From: Gammaproteobacteria bacterium
GTDB taxonomy: Bacteria; Pseudomonadota; Gammaproteobacteria; GCA-001735895
Reading direction: 5' to 3'
NCBI GenBank assembly: GCA_030595795.1
Contig: JAUVCH010000005.1
Coordinates: 1 to 64,000, forward strand
Length of the DNA: 64,000 nucleotides
The stretch's first letter is position 1, and each line of letters opens with the position of its first letter. A program made the translations under genes and the position numbers. The notes under the pieces are model-generated. The model saw nothing but the letters and a program-made list of their open reading frames with translations. It was not told the DNA's origin and did not search any database. Of this stretch, positions 52,104 to 64,000 are shown piece after piece.

Positions 52104-53465
52104 TTATTTTTTTACCGGTCTCGGCCAGCCGGGCATACTGATTTGCTTTGATCGGGACAGAGTTAGCTGATCTTCCGGGGTATCCTTAGTGATGGTCGAA
52201 CCAGCACCAATAGTGCTGCCTCGTGAAATTTTAACCGGTGCAACTAACTGGGTATCGGAACCGACAAATACATCGTCTTCGATGATGGTCTTAAATTTAT
52301 TAGCACCATCGTAATTGCAGGTAATAGTACCCGCGCCTATATTGACGTTCGCTCCCATTTCGGTGTCACCAACATAACTTAAATGATTGACCTTACTACC
52401 GAGGCCAATCTGGGCTTTCTTGGTTTCGACGAAGTTACCAATTTTAACGCCGTCGGCGCATTCGGTACCCGGCCTGATACGAGCGAAGGGGCCAATGGAT
52501 ACGCCTTCACCAATAGTCGCACTATCAATAGAGGTCATTGGCAATATCTGACTACCCTTACCAATACTGGAATTTTCTATGATGCAATTCGTGGCAATAT
52601 GAACATTGTCACCAAGCACCACATCGCCAATAAATATACAATTAATATCAATTTCGACATCGCTACCGACCTTTAAAATACCGCGAATATCGATACGATC
52701 CGGATCGTAGAGTTTGACACCAGCTTCCATTAATTTGATGGCCTGTTTTTGTCTAAACAGATTTTCAACCTGGGCCAACTGCGTTTGATTATTAACGCCC
52801 TGCACTTCGTCGGCGTCTTCGCATATCGTCGCTGTAATATTTAATTCGGAATCGACAGCATGCTTCACTACGTCGGTCAGATAATATTCCGACTGAGCAT
52901 TATTATTATCAAGCTGGCCGACTAGATGCCTGACCTGATTACCGGCGATAAACATAAAACCGGAATAGCACTCACGAATTTCCTTTTGCTGCTGATCGGC
53001 GTCCTTTTCCTCGATAATTGCGATCACCTTATCATCCGCCTGCCGCACGATACGACCATAACCCTGCGGAGTTGGAGGATAAAAACTCAAAATATTGACC
53101 GCATTGTTTCCAGCTTTTTTCAGTAACGAGTTTAATGCTACTGATGAGATCAGCGGCCCATCTCCATTTAACACCAGGATATCATTGCCTTCGACCAGTA
53201 CATCCAGACATTGCACAACTGCATGACCAGTACCCAATTGTTCGACTTGCTCGACAAAATCTAGATTCTGGCCCATCATCTGTTCACGAATCTGTTCAGA
53301 CTGATAACCGATTACCACGATAATCTGTTCAGGGTTCAGCGCCTGGCCAGTTTCCACCACGTGCTGCAACATGGGCTTGCCGGCCAAATGGTGCAATACC
53401 TTGGGCCGGGAAGATTTCATGCGAGTTCCCTGACCTGCTGCAAGTATGATAATGCTTAGAGGCAT
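52104..53465 (-). CDS. glmU: Bifunctional GlmU (GlcNAc-1-P uridyltransferase / acetyltransferase)
   Basis: 453 residues. The pyrophosphorylase domain shows LAAGQGTRMKSSRPKVLH. The left-handed beta-helix acetyltransferase half shows hexapeptide repeats (IGKGSQILPMTSI, GEGVSIGPFARIRPG) and the motif NYDGANKFKT. It makes UDP-GlcNAc. It lies after atpC, separated by a terminator and about 60 bases. Confidence 0.98.
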   Translation of the reverse strand: MPLSIIILAAGQGTRMKSSRPKVLHHLAGKPMLQHVVETGQALNPEQIIVVIGYQSEQIREQMMGQNLDFVEQVEQLGTGHAVVQCLDVLVEGNDILVLNGDGPLISSVALNSLLKKAGNNAVNILSFYPPTPQGYGRIVRQADDKVIAIIEEKDADQQQKEIRECYSGFMFIAGNQVRHLVGQLDNNNAQSEYYLTDVVKHAVDSELNITATICEDADEVQGVNNQTQLAQVENLFRQKQAIKLMEAGVKLYDPDRIDIRGILKVGSDVEIDINCIFIGDVVLGDNVHIATNCIIENSSIGKGSQILPMTSIDSATIGEGVSIGPFARIRPGTECADGVKIGNFVETKKAQIGLGSKVNHLSYVGDTEMGANVNIGAGTITCNYDGANKFKTIIEDDVFVGSDTQLVAPVKISRGSTIGAGSTITKDTPEDQLTLSRSKQISMPGWPRPVKK

Positions 53466-53517
53466 AGCGTTAACGTTATTATTTTAACAATCAGCCGATA
53501 GTGTAATGCATGCGGCC

Positions 53518-53541
53518 AAAAAAAAGGAGGCCGAAGCCCCC
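53518..53541 (-). terminator. Rho-independent terminator of the atp operon
   Basis: On the minus strand GGGGGC-TTCG-GCCTCC (53541-53526, one G-T pair) with a UUCG tetraloop, followed by eight T (53525-53518). It is 30 bases after the atpC stop. Confidence 0.92.
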
Positions 53542-53570
53542 TTTTAAGAAATAGGTTGGAATTTCTACTC

Positions 53571-53987
53571 CTATCTCTTACGCCATTTTTGAATGGCAGC
53601 TATTTGTGCAGCAGCAGCAGCGAGTTCGGCCTTCGCCTTGGCAACATCGAAATCGGATTGTTGATCTGCGAGCGCATCTTCGGCGCGTTTCTTGGCTTCC
53701 AGCGCGGCAGCTTCGTTTAAGTCATTCGCACGTATCGCGGTATCGGATAACACGGTCACCAGATGCGGCTGGACTTCGAGAATACCACCCGAGATAAAGA
53801 AAAACTCTTCTTTTCCATCGCCCATATCGAGCCGGATTTCGCCAGGTTTCAGTGGTGAAATCAGCGGCGTGTGACGCGGTGCAATACCGACTTCACCCAT
53901 GATAGCGGGCGCGTATACCATCTCCGCCTGACCAGAAAAAATCTGCTCTTCGGCACTAACGATATCAACCTGTATGGTATTAGCCAT
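53571..53987 (-). CDS. atpC: ATP synthase epsilon subunit
   Basis: 138 residues. N-terminal beta sandwich ([39 protein letters not shown]) and C-terminal helices rich in Ala, as in AtpC. Part of the F1 central stalk, and an inhibitor of ATP hydrolysis. Last gene of the atp operon, 11 bases after atpD and followed by a strong terminator. Confidence 0.97.
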   Translation of the reverse strand: MANTIQVDIVSAEEQIFSGQAEMVYAPAIMGEVGIAPRHTPLISPLKPGEIRLDMGDGKEEFFFISGGILEVQPHLVTVLSDTAIRANDLNEAAALEAKKRAEDALADQQSDFDVAKAKAELAAAAAQIAAIQKWRKR

Positions 53988-53998
53988 GCGACTATTCC

Positions 53999-56271
<2,273 letters not shown>

Positions 56272-56283
56272 GATTAATGTCTC

Positions 56284-57819
56284 TTAGTAAACGCCGTTGG
56301 TTTTGAAATCTTCGATTGCTGCTGCAATCTTGCCTGCGATTTCGTCGTTGTAGTCGCCAGTGGCATTGATCGAATCGAGTAGATCACTAAAGTTTGAATT
56401 GACGTGCGCGAGCATGGCATCTTCGAAAGCAACAATCTTGTTAACATCGACATCGTCGAGATAACCTTCATTCGCCGCGTAGAGTGATACGCCCATTTCG
56501 GCCACATTCAGCGGTGCATATTGCTTCTGCTTCATCAATTCGGTGACTCGCTGTCCACGTTCGAGCTGCTTTCGTGTTGCTTCATCAAGATCCGATGCGA
56601 ACTGAGAGAAGGCTGCCAGTTCACGATACTGCGCCAGTGCCAGACGAATACCGCCGCCGAGTTTCTTAATGATCTTGGTCTGTGCCGCGCCACCAACTCG
56701 TGATACCGATAATCCTGCGTTAATCGCAGGACGGATACCGGCGTTGAACAGATCCGATTCGAGGAATATCTGGCCGTCAGTAATCGAGATTACGTTAGTC
56801 GGTACGAATGCCGATACGTCACCACCCTGGGTTTCGATAATGGGTAATGCCGTCAATGAACCGGTCTTACCTTTGACACCTGTATATTTTTCAACACAGA
56901 CTTCGCTGATACGTGCCGCACGCTCTAACAAACGCGAGTGCAGGTAGAATACGTCACCAGGATAAGCTTCACGTCCTGGTGGACGACGTAGCAGTAGCGA
57001 TACCTGACGGTATGCCCAGGCTTGCTTGGTTAAATCATCATAGACAATGAGTGCGTCTTCGCCTTTATCGCGGAAGTATTCACCCATGGTGCAACCCGAG
57101 TAAGGCGCAATGTATTGCAGTGCAGCCGAATCCGAAGCATTCGCGGCAACCACGATGGTGTGCTCCATAGCGCCGTGCTCTTCGAGCTTACGTACCACGT
57201 TGGCAATAGTCGAAGCTTTCTGACCGATGCCGACGTAGACACATTTGATGCCGGTGCCATTTTGATTAATGATGGCATCGATAGCAACAGCCGACTTACC
57301 CGTCTGGCGGTCACCGATGATCAATTCGCGCTGGCCTCGACCAACTGGCACCATCGCATCGATTGCTTTCAAGCCGCTTTGCATAGGCTGGTCGACCGAT
57401 TTACGATCGATAACGCCTGGAGCAATTCGCTCGATAGGCATAAATTGTTTAGTTTTAATCGCGCCCTTGCCGTCAATCGGCTCACCAAGAGAGTTAACGA
57501 CGCGGCCCAGCATTGCTTCGCCGACTGGAACTTCCAGGATACGGCCGGTAGTCTTGGCGGTGTCGCCTTCTGAAATATGGCCGTAGGCACCGAGTATTAC
57601 CGCACCGACTGAATCTCTTTCGAGGTTAAGTGCCATACCGTAGGTGTTGCCCGGAAATTCAATCATTTCACCAGACATGACATCGGCGAGGCCGTGAATA
57701 CGTGCTATACCATCCATCAAGCTGACAACAGTACCTTCTGTTCTCGCTTCGGCAGCACCTTCAAAGTTCTTAATGCGATCTTTAATAAGTTCGCTAATTT
57801 CTGACGGATTAAGTTGCAT
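56284..57819 (-). CDS. atpA: ATP synthase alpha subunit
   Basis: 511 residues with Walker [14 protein letters not shown], the motif [14 protein letters not shown] and the alpha-specific signature [14 protein letters not shown]. Non-catalytic nucleotide-binding subunit of F1. An AT-rich gap of about 90 bases with inverted repeats separates it from atpH, longer than the other gaps of the operon. Confidence 0.99.
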   Translation of the reverse strand: MQLNPSEISELIKDRIKNFEGAAEARTEGTVVSLMDGIARIHGLADVMSGEMIEFPGNTYGMALNLERDSVGAVILGAYGHISEGDTAKTTGRILEVPVGEAMLGRVVNSLGEPIDGKGAIKTKQFMPIERIAPGVIDRKSVDQPMQSGLKAIDAMVPVGRGQRELIIGDRQTGKSAVAIDAIINQNGTGIKCVYVGIGQKASTIANVVRKLEEHGAMEHTIVVAANASDSAALQYIAPYSGCTMGEYFRDKGEDALIVYDDLTKQAWAYRQVSLLLRRPPGREAYPGDVFYLHSRLLERAARISEVCVEKYTGVKGKTGSLTALPIIETQGGDVSAFVPTNVISITDGQIFLESDLFNAGIRPAINAGLSVSRVGGAAQTKIIKKLGGGIRLALAQYRELAAFSQFASDLDEATRKQLERGQRVTELMKQKQYAPLNVAEMGVSLYAANEGYLDDVDVNKIVAFEDAMLAHVNSNFSDLLDSINATGDYNDEIAGKIAAAIEDFKTNGVY

Positions 57820-57848
57820 CGCGTTTATCCCGTAATCGTAAAATTCTT

Positions 57849-57899
57849 AATGGTTTGATTAGGCTATTTTTAATTAAACTATCTTTAAAATAGACCATT
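57849..57899 (-). repeat. Inverted repeats in the atpH-atpA gap
   Basis: Nested complementary arms AATGGT/ACCATT (57849-57854 and 57894-57899) and CTATTTT/AAAATAG (57864-57870 and 57887-57893) could fold the AT-rich leader of atpA into an interrupted hairpin. The atpA ribosome site lies just beyond it. Confidence 0.45.
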
Positions 57900-57909
57900 C
57901 TTAAATAGG

Positions 57910-58461
57910 CTACTTGTTTAAGGCAATAGTAAGTTTGTCGAGTCGGCCACGGGCCGAACCATCGATTACCATATCGCCAGCCTGGATTATCGCACCGGCT
58001 ATTAATGACTCATCGACTTCAGTCGTAATCGTCACTTCTTTGCCGAGTTTCTTCACCAGACTCTTAGCTATGTTGTCCTGTTGTTCACCGGTTAACTTCT
58101 GAGCCGATTTAACCTGCACTTCAATCTTGCCTTCGGCCGCCTGTTTCAGGGTTTCGAAGTTGATTGCTATTGCCGGTATCGACGCCAATCGACCGTTTTC
58201 TGCTAACAGAGAAATCAGATTCTTAAAATCATCGCTTGCCTCGGGTATATCTTTAATACCCGAAAAAACCGATAAAAATATGTCCACCTGCTCACCCGAA
58301 AGCAACGAAGGCGAATGGAATAGTGCCTGCATTTGCGCATCACTTGCGATCAACGCAGCCGCTTGCAGACTGTCATCCCAGTTTTGCAGATTGCCTTGCT
58401 CAGACGCCAGCTCGAATACCGCTTTGGCGTAAGGTCTGGCTGCAGTTTCAAAATCGGACAT
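57910..58461 (-). CDS. atpH: ATP synthase delta subunit
   Basis: 183 residues; the N-terminal helical domain starts MSDFETAARPYAKAVFELA and the C-terminal region ends with LIAGAIIQAGDMVIDGSARGRLDKL, both typical of AtpH. It ties F1 to the peripheral stalk. The start is 11 bases after atpF. Confidence 0.97.
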   Translation of the reverse strand: MSDFETAARPYAKAVFELASEQGNLQNWDDSLQAAALIASDAQMQALFHSPSLLSGEQVDIFLSVFSGIKDIPEASDDFKNLISLLAENGRLASIPAIAINFETLKQAAEGKIEVQVKSAQKLTGEQQDNIAKSLVKKLGKEVTITTEVDESLIAGAIIQAGDMVIDGSARGRLDKLTIALNK

Positions 58462-58472
58462 AATCGTAAGAC

Positions 58473-58943
58473 CTAAATTTGGGCTACCAGCTCATCGAGT
58501 ACCGCAGCATGCGTATCGGCATTGACTTCGCGTTTCAGTATTTGCTCGGCACCAGCCAGCGCAATTCCTGATACTTCTTTACGAAGTTGTTCACGTGCGC
58601 TATTGACCTGCTGGTCGATATCGGCAGTCGCAGCACTTTTAATCTTGTCTGCTTCTTCACGTGCAATGTCTTTGGCTCCATCAACAATCTCATTAGCACG
58701 TTTCTGTGCCTGATTGATGATTTCCTGCGCCTGTTGCTTGGCTTCGTCCAGATTTTCACTGACTTTCGCCTGCGCCTGCTCAAGATCCTTCTGACCTCGT
58801 TCGGCTGCAGCCAAACCTTCGGTGATTCTGGCATTACGCTCTTCGAGCGCCGCCATGATTGGTGGCCATACATATCTCATGCAGAACCAGACAAACACAA
58901 TAAATGTGACAGTTTGTCCGATCAGCGTTGCATTGAAATTCAT
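58473..58943 (-). CDS. atpF: ATP synthase b subunit
   Basis: 156 residues with one N-terminal membrane helix ([21 protein letters not shown]) and a long charged coiled coil rich in Ala, Glu, Lys and Gln. Dimeric peripheral stalk of FoF1. It lies 34 bases after atpE. Confidence 0.97.
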   Translation of the reverse strand: MNFNATLIGQTVTFIVFVWFCMRYVWPPIMAALEERNARITEGLAAAERGQKDLEQAQAKVSENLDEAKQQAQEIINQAQKRANEIVDGAKDIAREEADKIKSAATADIDQQVNSAREQLRKEVSGIALAGAEQILKREVNADTHAAVLDELVAQI

Positions 58944-58977
58944 ATTGCTGTCCTCGTTCTAGTTCAAAAACAAGCGC

Positions 58978-59223
<246 letters not shown>

Positions 59224-59255
59224 CTAAATATAGTGTGTTTGTTAAAAATAAAAAA

Positions 59256-60483
<1,228 letters not shown>

Positions 60484-60514
60484 GCGCGCCAATCACCCCC
60501 AAAAGCGGATGCAG

Positions 60515-60543
60515 ATTATAAGTAGTTACCTGCTGAGAATCAA
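60515..60543 (-). promoter_or_regulatory. Promoter of the atp operon
   Basis: On the minus strand TTGATT (60543-60538), 17 bases, TATAAT (60520-60515), in the gap after parB. Transcription would start near 60508, about 25 bases before the atpI ATG. Confidence 0.85.
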
Positions 60544-60561
60544 TGACCGAATCGAAAAAAA

Positions 60562-61428
60562 TTATGGGGCCAAATGTTCCAGAATTCCGTCCAGTTCGTC
60601 GCTGTTATGGAAGTTGATTATGAGCTGACCAGAACCTTTTTTGCCAGACTTAATTTTAACCGCCGCGCCGAGCTTTTCACTGATACTGGTTTCCAGCCTT
60701 TTGACGTCAGGATCGACCGCCTCGTCACTGGTCGAAGCCTTTTTCGAGGCGCCACTCAGGGTCTTCTTTACCAAAGCCTCGGTCTCGCGAACCGATAGTC
60801 CACGATTTACCACAATAGTCGCCACTTCGATTTGATCGTGACGGATTAGTGCCAGCAAAGCGCGCGCATGGCCCATATCGAGCAGCCCGCAGTTCACCTG
60901 TTCCTTGACCGGGTCGGCCAGGTCAAGCAAACGCAACAGATTGCTCACCGAAGCCCGCGAGCGGCCAACAGAATCGGCAACTTGTTGATGCGTAAGATCA
61001 AATTCTTCGATAAGGCGCATAAAGGCCTGCGATTCTTCGAGCGGATTGAGGTCCTCGCGTTGAATATTTTCGATCAACGCGATGGCTGCCGCAGACTTAC
61101 TGTCTATATCTCGGATCACCACCGGTACGGTTTGCAGACCCGCCAGTTGCGCTGCCCGCCAGCGACGCTCCCCAGCGATGAGTTCGTAGTGCAGGCCTTC
61201 AGGCCGAACCACCAAAGGCTGTATGATACCCTGCGCCTTTATCGACTCAGCCAGTTCCTGCAAAGCCTGCTGATCGAAGTGCTGACGTGGCTGATACTTA
61301 CCACGCTGAATCTGGTCGACTCCAAGTTCACTCATACCAGTCGCTTTATCAACTTCACTGACCTGGGTGACCTCTTCGAGGTTGCCGATTAACGACCCCA
61401 GGCCTCTACCTAACCGCTTTTTTTTCAT
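60562..61428 (-). CDS. parB: ParB, chromosome partition CTPase
   Basis: 288 residues. N-terminal KKKRLGRGLGSLIG, the CTP-binding region with GERRWRAAQ and NIQREDLNPLEE, and the helix-turn-helix (THQQVADSVGRSRASVSNLLRL) that reads parS. It loads on parS near the origin and works with ParA. I found no parS core (TGTTTCACGTGAAACA) in the window. Confidence 0.98.
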   Translation of the reverse strand: MKKKRLGRGLGSLIGNLEEVTQVSEVDKATGMSELGVDQIQRGKYQPRQHFDQQALQELAESIKAQGIIQPLVVRPEGLHYELIAGERRWRAAQLAGLQTVPVVIRDIDSKSAAAIALIENIQREDLNPLEESQAFMRLIEEFDLTHQQVADSVGRSRASVSNLLRLLDLADPVKEQVNCGLLDMGHARALLALIRHDQIEVATIVVNRGLSVRETEALVKKTLSGASKKASTSDEAVDPDVKRLETSISEKLGAAVKIKSGKKGSGQLIINFHNSDELDGILEHLAP

Positions 61429-61436
61429 AATTACTA

Positions 61437-62222
61437 TTAGTTTACGTAATGGTTTTTCTTGGCATCGCGACGTAAAACTTCGCCAGCTAGCGCGAGGTAG
61501 GCCATCGATCCTCTAGATTCTTTGTTGTATTGCAGGATAGGCTGGCCAAAACTCGGTGCCTCGGCCAGGGCAACATTTCGCGGGATGACGGTTCGATAGA
61601 CCTGGTCACCGAAATGCTCGACCAGCTCGGCAGAGACGTCATTCGACAGATTATTACGCGGGTCGTACATGGTGCGCAGTAGGCCTTCGATCCTGATTTT
61701 CGGGTTTACGTTGACTCGAATCTGCTCGATGGTTTCGAGCAAGGAAGACAACCCCTCTAGCGCGTAGTACTCGCACTGCATGGGTATCACTACACCACTG
61801 GCCGCAACCAGTGAATTCACCGTAAGCATATTCAGAGATGGTGGACAGTCGATCAGAATATAATCGTAATTCTCGCGGATTTTATCGAGTGACAGGTCGA
61901 GTTGCTTTTCACGACCAATTTTGTTCATCAATTGAACCTCGGCCGCAGTTAAATCAGAATTGGCTGGCAATACGTCGTAACCCACTGCGGGGACTTTAAT
62001 AATCGCGTCTGCTATCTCTACATCGCCAAGCAAAACATCGCACATAGTCACATCCAGACTGTTTTTATCGACGCTACTGCCCATAGTGGCATTGCCCTGA
62101 GGATCCATATCGATTAGCAATACCCTGCGTTTGGTCGCAGCTAGTGCCGCCGCCAGATTAACGGTGGTGGTGGTTTTACCGACCCCGCCTTTTTGGTTCG
62201 CTATGGTGATGGTTTTGCTCAT
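61437..62222 (-). CDS. parA: ParA/Soj chromosome partition ATPase
   Basis: 261 residues. The deviant Walker A KGGVGKTTT begins at residue 11, with LLIDMDPQGNAT and DYILIDCPPSLNMLT. It moves ParB-bound origins on the nucleoid. The gene follows rsmG by one base and precedes parB by eight, the standard origin-proximal order. Confidence 0.98.
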   Translation of the reverse strand: MSKTITIANQKGGVGKTTTTVNLAAALAATKRRVLLIDMDPQGNATMGSSVDKNSLDVTMCDVLLGDVEIADAIIKVPAVGYDVLPANSDLTAAEVQLMNKIGREKQLDLSLDKIRENYDYILIDCPPSLNMLTVNSLVAASGVVIPMQCEYYALEGLSSLLETIEQIRVNVNPKIRIEGLLRTMYDPRNNLSNDVSAELVEHFGDQVYRTVIPRNVALAEAPSFGQPILQYNKESRGSMAYLALAGEVLRRDAKKNHYVN

Positions 62223-62223
62223 A

Positions 62224-62850
62224 CTATCGCTGAGTTACGGTTACCAGGCTTCGTTTTTCCGATATGCCGGGCACCTGCAGGTTAAATTCCTGTTTATCGT
62301 ATATTGTCGAATCGAGCGCCGCAGCCTCGTCATCGTCCAGCCCGGTTTTCATCGTCAACAATACCGTTTGCGGTTGCACCAGGTGCGCCACAGATTCGGT
62401 AAAATGGCTTAAAGACGCATACGCGCGACTGACGATAATATCGAGAGACCTGGGCGCATGATAATCCTCAACCCGCGACTTAACAACTGTGGCATTTTTC
62501 ACAGCACACTGCGCGAGTGCCTGCTGGATAAAGCGTGTTTTCTTACCGTTGCTATCGAGCAGCGTCCATTGGCAGCCGGGAAAAGCGATGGCAAGCGGCA
62601 AACCCGGCAAGCCCGCGCCACTGCCGACGTCGAGCGTATTACTACAATCTTTAACCCAGGCAGCAATCGATAAGCTATCGAGCAAATGGTAACTCAGCAT
62701 CCTGGAGGGATCAGTAATCGCGGTGAGGTTATAACTTTTATTCCACTTGCCCAAAAGCGACATATAATCGAGTAACCGATCAACCTGCCGATCTTCTAGA
62801 CTCAATTCAAGATCTTGCAGCCCAGAGAGAAGCGATTCTTTCAGGTTCAA
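62224..62850 (-). CDS. rsmG: 16S rRNA (guanine-527-N7)-methyltransferase RsmG
   Basis: Start is taken as TTG at 62850, which overlaps the mnmG stop as TTGA and gives about 208 residues, the normal RsmG length; the frame upstream to 62982 lies entirely inside mnmG. AdoMet-binding motif [19 protein letters not shown] and the N-terminal [27 protein letters not shown] match the family. It methylates G527 of 16S rRNA. Confidence 0.95.
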   Translation of the reverse strand: MNLKESLLSGLQDLELSLEDRQVDRLLDYMSLLGKWNKSYNLTAITDPSRMLSYHLLDSLSIAAWVKDCSNTLDVGSGAGLPGLPLAIAFPGCQWTLLDSNGKKTRFIQQALAQCAVKNATVVKSRVEDYHAPRSLDIIVSRAYASLSHFTESVAHLVQPQTVLLTMKTGLDDDEAAALDSTIYDKQEFNLQVPGISEKRSLVTVTQR

Positions 62851-64000
62851 GCCGATTTCTGTAGCAATGATGTGTGACGCTTTAAATGCACTAACAGGAG
62901 TGATATCGCAGCGGGGGTAATGCCCGAAATTCGACCCGCCTGACCAATGGTCGTCGGACGATGATCGACCAACTTCTGGCAAACTTCGTTCGACAATCCG
63001 CGGACATCATTATAATCCAGCGCTTCGGGTAATTCGGTTTGCTCGTGAGAGCTGGCTTTATCGATCTCGTCCTGTTGACGCGACAGATAGCCCGAGTATT
63101 TACTATTAATTTCGGCCTGCGCCTGTACCACGGGGGGAAACTGCTCGTTCTCATCTATCAGTGGCATCAGATTTTCAATTGAGACCTCCGGGCGCTTGAG
63201 CATTTCGCTGAATCGATACTCGCGCGTCACCGGGTTTTGTAAGACCGGATCAAGAACTTCCGCTGCTTTGGTGTCGGGTCGCAGCCAGGTATCCTGCAAT
63301 CGTTGATTCAAAAGCGCCAGCTTCTCGCGATATTCTTCGAATGCCTGCCAGCGCGCATCTTCGACCAGACCGAGGTCTCGACCGATTTCGGTGAGGCGTA
63401 AATCGGCATTATCTTCGCGCAGCATTAGTCGATACTCGGCGCGTGAAGTAAACATGCGGTATGGCTCGTTAGTTCCACGAGTGGTCAGGTCATCGACCAG
63501 CACTCCCATGTAGGCCTGCGAACGCGCCAATTCCAGAGCAGGCTTGGCCTGAACTTTGGCGGCGGCATTAGCACCCGCTATCAACCCCTGCGCACCCGCT
63601 TCTTCATAACCGGTGGTGCCGTTGATTTGCCCCGCGAAATAAAGACCCTCGATAAATCGGGTTTCCAGCGTCGGGCGTAGATCGCGTGGGTCGAAAAAAT
63701 CGTACTCGATAGCATAACCCGGTCGTGTGATATGCGCGTTTTCAAAACCATGTATGCTGTTAACGAAGGCTTGCTGCACGTCGAACGGCAGGCTGGTGGA
63801 AATACCATTCGGATAAACCTCACCCGCCGCCAGACCTTCGGGTTCGACAAATATCTGGTGCGAAGTCCTGTCGGCAAATCGAACCACCTTATCTTCAATC
63901 GACGGGCAGTAACGCGGACCCACACCTTCGATTTCACCACTAAATAATGGCGAGCGATGCAGGCTGTCGCGGATTAACTGATGCGTGCCGTCATTCGTAT
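62847..64000 (-). CDS. mnmG: MnmG (GidA), tRNA uridine-34 modification enzyme, 3' part
   Basis: The frame stays open to the window edge, so the 5' part is missing; about 383 residues remain. Motifs include [49 protein letters not shown] and [17 protein letters not shown], all typical of MnmG. With MnmE it installs the cmnm5 group at the wobble uridine. It is translationally coupled to rsmG, the usual gidA-gidB order near the origin. Confidence 0.98.
   Translation of the reverse strand, partial: TNDGTHQLIRDSLHRSPLFSGEIEGVGPRYCPSIEDKVVRFADRTSHQIFVEPEGLAAGEVYPNGISTSLPFDVQQAFVNSIHGFENAHITRPGYAIEYDFFDPRDLRPTLETRFIEGLYFAGQINGTTGYEEAGAQGLIAGANAAAKVQAKPALELARSQAYMGVLVDDLTTRGTNEPYRMFTSRAEYRLMLREDNADLRLTEIGRDLGLVEDARWQAFEEYREKLALLNQRLQDTWLRPDTKAAEVLDPVLQNPVTREYRFSEMLKRPEVSIENLMPLIDENEQFPPVVQAQAEINSKYSGYLSRQQDEIDKASSHEQTELPEALDYNDVRGLSNEVCQKLVDHRPTTIGQAGRISGITPAAISLLLVHLKRHTSLLQKSA

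Noticed and set aside
60493-62222. parS site near parAB
   Set aside because: I looked for TGTTTCACGTGAAACA or near matches here and elsewhere in the window and found none; parS is probably beyond the mnmG edge.
62851-62982. Longer RsmG start at 62982
   Set aside because: These 132 bases are mnmG coding sequence in another frame; the added residues ([13 protein letters not shown]...) do not resemble RsmG. The TTG at 62850 gives the normal length.

Overview
The window looks like chromosomal DNA of a free-living, probably aquatic gammaproteobacterium. The evidence is gene content and order: mnmG-rsmG-parA-parB-atpIBEFHAGDC-glmU-glmS, an Enterobacteria-like trmL/gpsA/secB/yibN-type rhodanese/envC/yibQ neighbourhood, a complete MSHA pilus locus and a PilWXY1E minor-pilin block. 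The genus cannot be told from the sequence alone. I saw no rRNA, tRNA, CRISPR, insertion sequence or phage gene. Coding density is very high and no gene-free stretch exceeds about 200 bases.

Layout. 1-5069: 3' end of a type IVa minor pilin operon (pilW, pilX, pilY1, a PilY2-like gene, pilE). 5142-6418: a PP-loop/NFACT-R sulfur-insertion-type protein translationally coupled to a TusA-like sulfur carrier. 6447-9788: nitrogen control, glnA followed by ntrB and an NtrC that has lost its entire AAA+ domain. 9827-13788: a secreted protein of unknown function and a split ABC-2 transporter operon with a pilin gene inside it. 13806-30754: a third, uncharacterised type IV filament or type II-like secretion locus (histidine kinase, two RLPCP-motif pilins, PilP/O/M-like inner-membrane parts, GspF, GspE, TPR protein, secretin, ExeA-SPOR ATPase, sigma54-type response regulator). 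30847-43585: the MSHA pilus locus, with mshA inverted relative to the rest. 43763-50263: trmL, gpsA, secB, rhodanese, SqrR/BigR-like regulator, envC, ctpA, yibQ. 50270-64000: glmS, glmU, atpCDGAHFEBI, parB, parA, rsmG and the truncated mnmG, all on the minus strand.

How it fits together. Three filament systems sit within 43 kb with no prepilin peptidase or retraction ATPase in view, so they probably share PilD encoded elsewhere. The third locus has its own two-component pair at its two edges. A near-consensus sigma54 promoter lies in front of the pilin gene at 11446-12150, and a strong hairpin directly follows that gene. This suggests that pilin is the highly expressed subunit of the third system, switched on by the AAA+ response regulator. 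In contrast, the AAA+-less NtrC matches a glnA upstream region that has a textbook NtrC box and a sigma70-like promoter but no sigma54 signature. These two regulatory points and the third filament locus are the most interesting parts of the window.
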